From JANLSE01 sp038214135 (GTDB lineage: Bacteria; Chloroflexota; Chloroflexia; Chloroflexales; Roseiflexaceae), in the NCBI GenBank assembly GCA_038214135.1, contig JBBQSD010000177.1:1-10445 (forward strand): 10,445 nt of DNA, read 5' to 3'. Of this stretch, positions 5,886-10,445 are shown piece after piece. Position 1 is the stretch's first letter. Every line of letters starts with the position of its first letter. The position numbers were made by a program, and so were the translations under genes. Below the pieces are notes generated by a model that saw only the letters and a program-made list of their open reading frames with translations, did no database searches and was not told the origin of the DNA.

Positions 5886-7958
5886 TTAGCGTGTCAATTC
5901 ATTGCCCAATAACCCAAGCAGCACCCCACCCTCGGTACCATGATCCTCGAAGCGCGCACGCTCGAACCACTGCACAAGCAGTAACCTTCCATCTGGCCGT
6001 GTTTCCACCAATGGTTCAGAGATCGGTTGGCCAAACAGCGCCAGGCTTTCTGCCGTAGATGTGCCCTTTCGGCCATCAAATTCCAGGCCATGCGAGCGCC
6101 AGTAGCTCAGGAATGGCTCACACAAGCGATGCCCGGTTTCTTCAAAGAACAAGCACCCAGCCTGCGGTTCACCCTTGGGGAAATCAAACCAGCTACGGCC
6201 CTGCTGCTGCAGAATAACATCGCCAAGACGTGTGAGCTGCACATTATATGGTGGTTGATTCTCGGGATGCAGTTCGAGGCGATGGCGCTGGAAATACTGA
6301 ACCGTTCGCTCACGGCCATCGGCAGAACGTTCGATAAATTCTTCGCTGATCGGGTAGCCAAAAATGGCGAGGCCGCCCTGTGCCTGCCAATATTGGCCGA
6401 ACGCACCCTTGAGCGTATGGCCGGTTTGCTCGAAATAGCGGGTGCCATCCGCTGGCGGCGCAACCGGAGCAAATGCCCACGCAGTACTGACGCCATTTGT
6501 GAAGTTGACCGACGCAACACTGAGTGCGGTGCCATTCAACACAACCTGGCGCGGCGGCAGATTGAGATTTGGGCCGCTGACACTGATGCCATAGGTGCCA
6601 GTTGGCAGATTATCGAAGCGAAAAAACCCATTCCCATCTGGCCTGGCCGTCTGGCCGTTACTCAACGAAACAATAGCCTCATTTGGTGATTGCCCACCGA
6701 CGATACCCTCGATCCGCGCCCGATTCAGCACATTTGGGTCGCGGGCGATATCCAGCGAGCGCCGGATATTCAGCCGCCCATAACCATATTCGGGATCTTT
6801 CCCAGGCGGCCCCTCATCGTCCGCACCCATTGCGAGCAGATCACTCAGTTGATCGAGCGTCAGATCGGGGCGAATGCTCCACAGCAGGCCAGCCGCACCA
6901 GCAACAAATGGGCAGGCCGCCGATGTGCCGCTGGCAATGCCATAGGTATCGCCCTCGACAACATTCCAGAGTGTGCTGAGTACCCCGGCTCCAGGGGCAG
7001 AGATATCGACGAACGCACCGGTTGTCGAAAACCCGGCAATTGTATCATCGGCGCGGGTGGCAGAAACGGCCAGAACATGGGCATAGGCAGCGGGGAAACT
7101 CGGCAAATTCCCATCGGCCTGGCCATTACCAGATGCCGCGACCACCAGCACACCACGGTTGATCGCATAATCGATCGCCTCACGCAGCACACGAGTATCT
7201 TCCGGGCCGCCAAGGCTCATGCTAATGATTCGTGCGCCTTGATCGACAGCCCAGCGCAGCCCTTCCGCAATCGTTGCATCATCGCCCTGGCCGCGCCGAT
7301 TCAGCACCTTCACAGGGATAATCGGGCAGCCCCAGCAGACCCCAGCGACGCCCAGGGTATTATTGCTGATTGCAGCCGCCACGCCAGCGGTATAGGTTCC
7401 ATGGCCATCATCATCGCGGGGATCGTTATCGCGATTGAGGAAATCGTAGCCAGGCAGGAGCTTGCTCTTTAGATCCAGATGGGTTGGCGAGATGCCGGTA
7501 TCCAGAATGGCAATCGGCACGGCACCGCCAGTTGTGATCTCCCATGCTTCGGGGGCGCTAATATTGGCCAGGGCAGATTGGCGCGGAAAGAGCGGATCAT
7601 TGGTGGTACGCATAACGGCGCGAACATGATTTGCTTCAGCATACACAACCATTGGGTTTGCATCGAGTTGCTGCACCAGTAGGGCCAGATCAACACCAGC
7701 CCGAAACCTGATCCTGTATGTCGCACTCGTGGCACCAAGCCTATGCGCAGCGCTTGCGCCAAACGGGCCTAGCAGCGCATTCAGATCAGCAGCATGCGGG
7801 CCGGATGCATAGGCATTGGTGGAGAGCACAACATCAGGGGACAACCGAACAACCAGCTCATCCGCATTGGCATCGAGCAATCCAGTGGATGCAGCCCGAA
7901 GCGGTACAGGAGAAGCCAGTAGCATGGCAAGTATCAGCAAAGCGCATAACAATCTCAT
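5886..7958 (-). CDS. Secreted S8 subtilisin-like serine protease with repeated C-terminal module
   Basis: Numbering from the ATG at 7958 (690 residues), it has a signal peptide (1-23, MRLLCALLILAMLLASPVPL then RAA). An inhibitor-I9-like propeptide follows (about 30-115), then the S8 domain (about 125-400) with Asp153 (AILDTGIS), His186 (DDGHGTYTAG), oxyanion Asn278 (ASGNG) and Ser346 (SGTSAACPFVAG). A carboxypeptidase-regulatory-like beta sandwich (about 415-487) precedes two copies of a module, about 506-585 and 601-687, sharing TGH…F…YW…FG-P-IS-E…DGR…VQ-F-R-R-E. The catalytic triad is complete. The serine motif differs from the usual GTSMAAPHVAG in having A, C and F. A longer frame from 8063 would add 35 residues (CGSHAAAAQAMLAQ…) encoded by a hairpin repeat and would bury the signal peptide, so I reject it. 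It is probably exported and self-processed to degrade proteins outside the cell. The second module contains about 14 extra residues. Confidence 0.93.
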   Translation of the reverse strand: MRLLCALLILAMLLASPVPLRAASTGLLDANADELVVRLSPDVVLSTNAYASGPHAADLNALLGPFGASAAHRLGATSATYRIRFRAGVDLALLVQQLDANPMVVYAEANHVRAVMRTTNDPLFPRQSALANISAPEAWEITTGGAVPIAILDTGISPTHLDLKSKLLPGYDFLNRDNDPRDDDGHGTYTAGVAAAISNNTLGVAGVCWGCPIIPVKVLNRRGQGDDATIAEGLRWAVDQGARIISMSLGGPEDTRVLREAIDYAINRGVLVVAASGNGQADGNLPSFPAAYAHVLAVSATRADDTIAGFSTTGAFVDISAPGAGVLSTLWNVVEGDTYGIASGTSAACPFVAGAAGLLWSIRPDLTLDQLSDLLAMGADDEGPPGKDPEYGYGRLNIRRSLDIARDPNVLNRARIEGIVGGQSPNEAIVSLSNGQTARPDGNGFFRFDNLPTGTYGISVSGPNLNLPPRQVVLNGTALSVASVNFTNGVSTAWAFAPVAPPADGTRYFEQTGHTLKGAFGQYWQAQGGLAIFGYPISEEFIERSADGRERTVQYFQRHRLELHPENQPPYNVQLTRLGDVILQQQGRSWFDFPKGEPQAGCLFFEETGHRLCEPFLSYWRSHGLEFDGRKGTSTAESLALFGQPISEPLVETRPDGRLLLVQWFERARFEDHGTEGGVLLGLLGNELTR

Positions 7959-7965
7959 CGCAGCG

Positions 7966-7974
7966 ATTATAGCA
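7966..7974 (-). promoter_or_regulatory. Extended -10 promoter, probable leaderless transcript of the S8 protease
   Basis: On the minus strand TGCTATAAT combines a TGn extension with a perfect -10 hexamer. Its last T is 7 nt before the ATG at 7958, which puts the expected start of transcription at or within a base of the start codon. No Shine-Dalgarno sequence is present between them, as expected for a leaderless mRNA. The -35 region (TCTGCA at 17 bp) is poor, which an extended -10 can compensate for. Confidence 0.55.
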
Positions 7975-8011
7975 TATGCGGATGGTGTTGCAGAGCGTAT
8001 GCTCGTGGATT

Positions 8012-8051
8012 GCGCAAGCATGGCTTGCGCTGCGGCAGCATGGCTGCCGCA
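8012..8051. repeat. Twin short hairpin repeats with shared CAT/ATG loop
   Basis: Two perfect palindromes lie end to end: GCGCAAGC-ATG-GCTTGCGC (8012-8030) and TGCGGCAGC-ATG-GCTGCCGCA (8031-8051). They share arm length within one base, the same three-base loop and related arm sequences. Read leftward they encode the CGSHAAAAQAMLAQ peptide that is often mis-annotated at gene starts. I recall this as a dispersed element in Chloroflexota genomes (recollection, not searched). Lying between the toxin gene and the S8 promoter, the hairpins could hinder leftward read-through, but no T-run follows. Confidence 0.7.
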
Positions 8052-8148
8052 CTCCAGACACACAGCCGAACCCTACCCGATTAAAATGTAATAGATCATC
8101 AGCCTGCGGTAAGGGGATGGTTGCCCAGAGCATTGGGATGGGGAGCCG

Positions 8149-8496
8149 TCACAGATCCATGAGGATACGCAGGTGATCTTCCACTTGTCGCAGGGTCGCC
8201 GCCGAGACCATACCCCATGGACGCGGCCCTAACCGATCTTTGGTGATCGAGCGCAGCGCGTCACACAAGATATAACTGCGGCTGATCACCCCGCCTTCCG
8301 GGGGATCAAGTGGGACATGGATCGGTATACGGCGATCCATGCGCGTGAGTGGTGCGACAAACACCAAGTTGGCCGGGCCATGATTGAACGCATTCGTTGA
8401 GATAATCAACACGGGACGCGTTCCAGCTTGTTCATGCCCCCGAATGGGATTGAGATCCGCCATCCAGATCTCCCCACGATTCGGCAGGATGACCAT
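8149..8496 (-). CDS. MazF/PemK-family endoribonuclease toxin
   Basis: This 115-residue protein has the full MazF/PemK/Kid plan. It opens RGEIWMADLNPIRGHEQAGT, continues into RPVLIIS, then a core strand VFVAPLT, the loop GG-V-ISRSYILCDALRSI and a closing helix (VEDHLRILMDL). The expected catalytic pair is Arg27 (after GT) and Thr51 (APLT), matching the Arg and Thr of characterised MazF enzymes. Such toxins cut RNA at short sequences and are held inactive by a partner antitoxin. The antitoxin gene ends directly against this start (TAA then ATG with no gap). A strong GGAGG inside the antitoxin's last codons, 8 nt before the ATG, gives this gene its own ribosome site. Length and residues look intact, so the toxin is probably functional. 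The cleavage sequence cannot be predicted. Confidence 0.92.
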   Translation of the reverse strand: MVILPNRGEIWMADLNPIRGHEQAGTRPVLIISTNAFNHGPANLVFVAPLTRMDRRIPIHVPLDPPEGGVISRSYILCDALRSITKDRLGPRPWGMVSAATLRQVEDHLRILMDL

Positions 8497-8748
8497 TTAG
8501 GCGTCCTCCAATCCGTCCGCGATGGTCTGATCCCAGCCGCGCTGCTCAGCATCCCAATCCGCCAGCGCCTGCGGATCGGCTTGGAACTGCGCGTACGCGG
8601 CGTTGGTGGCCGCGATCACCTGCTGGCGGCGATATTGCTCCAGGGCGGCCTCCAACACCGCTTGCATCGAGAGGCCAGTATGATCAGCAATCGTGTGCAA
8701 GAGATTGCGGGTTTGCACCGAGACCCGAATGGTGGTGGTCGTCGTCAT
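8497..8748 (-). CDS. Ribbon-helix-helix-like antitoxin of the MazF pair
   Basis: This 83-residue protein lies immediately upstream of the MazF-type toxin in the same operon. Its N-terminus TTTTIRVSVQTRNLLHTIAD is a typical ribbon strand plus first helix of the CopG/Arc DNA-binding fold, and HTGLSMQAVLEAALEQYR is the second helix. The charged C-terminal half (ADWDAEQRGWDQTIADGLED) has the shape of a flexible toxin-binding tail with spaced Trp and acidic residues. It should neutralise the toxin and repress the operon by binding the palindrome over the promoter. GGAG lies 9 nt before the ATG, and a promoter with a 14-bp palindrome is found about 40-75 bases upstream. The pairing with MazF is firm from position; the exact antitoxin family was not resolved. 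Confidence 0.85.
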   Translation of the reverse strand: MTTTTTIRVSVQTRNLLHTIADHTGLSMQAVLEAALEQYRRQQVIAATNAAYAQFQADPQALADWDAEQRGWDQTIADGLEDA

Positions 8749-8762
8749 TTTGAGCAGCTCCT

Positions 8763-8802
8763 ATCTACAAATACATAGATAGATATATCTACAATATTGT
8801 AG
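8763..8802. promoter_or_regulatory. Palindromic operator cluster of the toxin-antitoxin operon
   Basis: CTACAATATTGTAG (8789-8802) is a perfect 14-bp palindrome that contains the proposed -10. Next to it are AGATATATCT (8781-8790, perfect) and repeated TAGAT/ATCTA boxes at 8763-8767, 8776-8780, 8780-8784 and 8787-8791. Short iterated boxes over a promoter are the usual target of ribbon-helix-helix antitoxins, so autorepression by the antitoxin-toxin complex is expected. Confidence 0.55.
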
Positions 8803-8824
8803 CACAATCGCAGCCAAGCTGCAA
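8796..8824 (-). promoter_or_regulatory. Promoter of the toxin-antitoxin operon
   Basis: On the minus strand TTGCAG (8824-8819) and TACAAT (8801-8796) are separated by exactly 17 bp. The -10 matches 5 of 6 consensus bases; the -35 matches 3 of 6. It points at the antitoxin start about 48 bases on. Confidence 0.55.
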
Positions 8825-8860
8825 GCACGCGCCGACAACAACGTATTCGCACATAACTTA

Positions 8861-8869
8861 TGGTACACT
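8861..8869 (+). promoter_or_regulatory. Possible extended -10 element for the Uma2-family gene
   Basis: TGGTACACT has the TGn extension and a hexamer TACACT (4 of 6 matches to consensus). It lies about 50 bases before the Uma2 start. It is framed by an inverted repeat, TTCGCA at 8846-8851 and TGCGAA at 8883-8888. No clear -35 is visible. Confidence 0.25.
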
Positions 8870-8918
8870 ACAGCCGAACGAATGCGAAACGATATTCCGA
8901 GCAACGTGAGGTGTCCGC

Positions 8919-9488
8919 ATGACACAAACGAAGAGCGCCACCATAGACGATCTGGCGCGTGTCGCCGATCACGGCAAAGCTGAATTGATAGATGGAGTGA
9001 TCATCCCGATGTCGCCAACGGGCTTCCTGCCCAATTATGTGGCCGGCGAGATTTATGCCAGCCTCCGCGATTATGCCCGACGGACACGCACCGGGTATGC
9101 CATTGGTGATAATGCCGGCTTTATCGTGGATTTACCCCATCGGCAATCCTTCAGCCCAGATGCGGCCTTCTATACGGGCAAACCAACGGGGATGCGCTTT
9201 CTCGAAGGTGCCCCCTGCTTTGCGGTGGAAGTCCGCAGCGAGAACGATTACGGCCGTGCCGCCGAGCAGGACATGGCCGACAAACGGTCAGACTATTTCA
9301 CGACCGGGACGCTGGTCGTATGGGATGTGGATATCTTGAGTGATGAGATCATCCGAGTGTACCGCGCAGATATGCCAACCCAGCCGACGATGTATCGACG
9401 CGGGCATCAGGCTGAAGCGGAACCTGCTGTCCCCGGCTGGTCAATTGCGGTCGACGATCTCTTTCCCTATTATACGGCCACGAAGTAA
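8919..9488 (+). CDS. Uma2-family protein with PD-(D/E)XK nuclease fold (DUF820)
   Basis: This 189-residue protein belongs to the Uma2/DUF820 family, abundant in Chloroflexota and cyanobacteria and predicted to have a restriction-endonuclease-like fold. Visible landmarks are E22 in AELIDG, D81 in SFSPDAAFY, the strand FAVEVRSEND with E104, and K122 in MADKRSDYFTTG, followed by VVWDVD. These correspond to the core acidic residues and the trailing K/Y helix of the family. Residue 106, at the 'K' position of a classic E-x-K, is Arg, so whether it cuts DNA is open. The family's role is unproved; a nuclease or mobile-element-linked role is inference. GAGGTG lies 6 nt before the ATG, a good ribosome site. 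The methyltransferase gene follows 25 bp downstream on the same strand and may be co-transcribed. Confidence 0.85.
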   Translation: MTQTKSATIDDLARVADHGKAELIDGVIIPMSPTGFLPNYVAGEIYASLRDYARRTRTGYAIGDNAGFIVDLPHRQSFSPDAAFYTGKPTGMRFLEGAPCFAVEVRSENDYGRAAEQDMADKRSDYFTTGTLVVWDVDILSDEIIRVYRADMPTQPTMYRRGHQAEAEPAVPGWSIAVDDLFPYYTATK

Positions 9489-9513
9489 GCGTTGCTCCGC
9501 TGATAGTTAGCAT

Positions 9514-10445
9514 ATGAATGCCGTTGAAATTGAAGAAGCCGTCTCCCGGCTTGCCGAAGCGCCCTTTAACCCGGCGATGTTCCCGTTTGCCTTTCTCGAA
9601 GCCTTCGGAAATAAGGAGACGACCCTTAAAAGGCTCCACAGCGGCAGCGCGAACCAATCTGATTTGCCCGGCGGCGTGCTCCAGCGCAACAATATTCACT
9701 TGAACGTTTGCCGCGATGGCGAGGTGACTGCGACGCTCACGGCCTTGCGTAATAGCCCGGCCACCGCTCGCTACAAAGCCAAATTCATCCTTGCCACCGA
9801 CGGCACGAGCTTTGAGGCCGAAAATCTCGTCGATGGCGAGACCGTCGCCTGCAAGTATCCCGACTTTCACGACCACTTCGGGTTTTTCCTGCTGCTGGCG
9901 GGGATCACAACGGTCAAGCAGATCCGTGAAAATGCCTTTGATATCAAGGCTACCGGTCGCCTCAATCGCCTGTACGTCGAACTGCTGAAGGAAAACCCGG
10001 AGTGGGATCAGGCCGCGCGCCGCACGGATCTGAACCACTTTATGGCCCGGCTGATCTTCTGTTTCTTCGCCGAAGATACCCACATCTTCCACGGCGAGCG
10101 GCTGTTCACCGCTACCATCGCGCAGATGAGCGCCAGCGATTCCTCGAACACGCACATGGTGCTCTCCGAACTGTTCCGCGCGATGAGTACACCGCTCGCC
10201 GATCGAGCGACCGGCAACTTCCGTCCGTGGGCCGATAGCTTCCCGTACGTGAACGGCGGCCTGTTTTCCCCGCATCCCCTAACCCCTTCTTCCAAGCCGG
10301 GAGAGAGCCCGCATCCCCTAACCCCTTCTCCCAAGCCGGGAGAGAGCCCGCATCCCCTAACCCCTTCTCCCAAGCCGGGAGAGAGCCCTCATCCCCTAAC
10401 CCCTTCTCCCAAGCCGGGCGAAGGGGAACACGCTCCGACTCCCCT
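9514..10445 (+). CDS. MmeI/Eco57I-like DNA methyltransferase (restriction-modification), N-terminal part
   Basis: The frame runs open from the ATG at 9514 to the window edge (310 complete codons). It is the N-terminal third or so of a large class I SAM-dependent DNA methyltransferase of the type IIL/MmeI-like group. Recognisable segments are PFAFLEAFGNKETTLKRL (24-41), GVLQRNNIHL, the conserved YPDFHDHFGFFLLLAGITTV (115-134), LNRLYVELLK, the helical-spacer signature NHFMARLIFCFFAEDTHIF (174-192) and FPYVNGGLF (243-251). The catalytic NPPY-type motif would lie beyond the window. From residue 252 the normal sequence is interrupted by four 13-residue SPHPLTPSPKPGE repeats. I see no clear D…E-x-K nuclease motif in the N-terminal part. 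A TAG at 9508-9510 blocks any upstream extension and no good ribosome site is present, so coupling to the Uma2 gene is possible. It could be a solitary methylase, a fused restriction-modification enzyme, or a methylase of a larger defence system such as DISARM. Confidence 0.82.
   Translation, partial: MNAVEIEEAVSRLAEAPFNPAMFPFAFLEAFGNKETTLKRLHSGSANQSDLPGGVLQRNNIHLNVCRDGEVTATLTALRNSPATARYKAKFILATDGTSFEAENLVDGETVACKYPDFHDHFGFFLLLAGITTVKQIRENAFDIKATGRLNRLYVELLKENPEWDQAARRTDLNHFMARLIFCFFAEDTHIFHGERLFTATIAQMSASDSSNTHMVLSELFRAMSTPLADRATGNFRPWADSFPYVNGGLFSPHPLTPSSKPGESPHPLTPSPKPGESPHPLTPSPKPGESPHPLTPSPKPGEGEHAPTP
10267..10422 (+). repeat. Four in-frame copies of a 39-bp tandem repeat inside the methyltransferase gene
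   Basis: Units start at 10267, 10306, 10345 and 10384, each 39 bp and encoding SPHPLTPSPKPGE. Unit 1 has one C-to-T change (Pro to Ser) and unit 4 changes its first bases (CTCATC for CGCATC) and its end. Each unit carries a short palindrome, TCTCCC-AAGCC-GGGAGA. CATCCCCTAACCCC…CTCCC repeats are, from memory, a dispersed family common in Chloroflexota and other bacteria. As 39 is divisible by 3, gain or loss of copies keeps the reading frame. Confidence 0.9.

Noticed and set aside
6690..7472. 260-codon plus-strand frame inside the S8 gene
   Set aside because: It overlaps the catalytic domain of the protease in antisense and has no recognisable domain or ribosome site.
7959..8063. 35-residue N-terminal extension of the S8 protease from an ATG at 8063
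   Set aside because: It is encoded by the twin hairpin repeat, would bury a clear signal peptide, and begins upstream of a strong extended -10 element.
9349..10275. Long open frame on the minus strand (308 codons)
   Set aside because: It is the antisense shadow of the Uma2 end and methyltransferase genes, whose plus-strand proteins match conserved families; the minus-strand protein shows no recognisable motif.
10008..10373. Minus-strand frame with glycine-rich repeats (GEGVRGCGLSPGL)
   Set aside because: It is the reverse reading of the 39-bp tandem repeat; the plus strand is the coding one.
10267..10422. CRISPR array
   Set aside because: The 39-bp units are contiguous with no variable spacers and are translated in frame.

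Overview
The window most likely comes from a member of the Chloroflexota, probably class Chloroflexia. I infer this from recognition, not a search. The main pointers are a secreted subtilase ending in two copies of the TGH…YW…FG-P-IS-E…VQ-F-R module that I associate with this phylum, and three kinds of short palindromic or tandem repeats often seen scattered through such genomes. GC content looks moderate to fairly high.

The left part (1-8063) looks like ordinary chromosome. It opens with the tail of a membrane-fusion adaptor (2-187), followed after 4 bp by a MacB/FtsX-type ABC permease (192-1436); together they are part of an export system whose ATPase is not in view. Tail to tail with the permease lies a leftward two-gene signalling operon: a PAS-HisKA_2 histidine kinase (3346-4446), then a REC-PAS-PAS-HisKA-HATPase hybrid kinase (1444-3330). 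The pair could form a phosphorelay, but no DNA-binding output is encoded here. A 17-bp-arm hairpin repeat sits at the 5' end of this operon. Across a roughly 260-bp intergenic region, a site-2-type M50 membrane protease with two CBS domains (4764-5885) runs rightward and abuts, with zero spacing, a leftward secreted S8 serine protease (5886-7958). The S8 gene appears to have a leaderless extended -10 promoter. Twin hairpin repeats (8012-8051) lie upstream of it.

The right part (8149-10445) looks like the edge of an accessory or defence region. It holds a MazF/PemK-type toxin (8149-8496) directly following its ribbon-helix-helix-like antitoxin (8497-8748), with a promoter and an overlapping palindromic operator. 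A rightward Uma2-family PD-(D/E)XK protein (8919-9488) is followed 25 bp later by the start of a large MmeI/Eco57I-like DNA methyltransferase (9514 to beyond the window). That gene carries four in-frame copies of a 39-bp proline-rich tandem repeat just after its FPYVNGGLF motif, and the window ends before the methyltransferase domain.

No tRNA, rRNA, CRISPR array, transposase or convincing intrinsic terminator was seen. No gene-free stretch exceeds 300 bases. I did not find a clearly new multi-gene system. The best leads are the repeat-expanded methyltransferase, the kinase pair without an output, and the repeated C-terminal module of the S8 protease.
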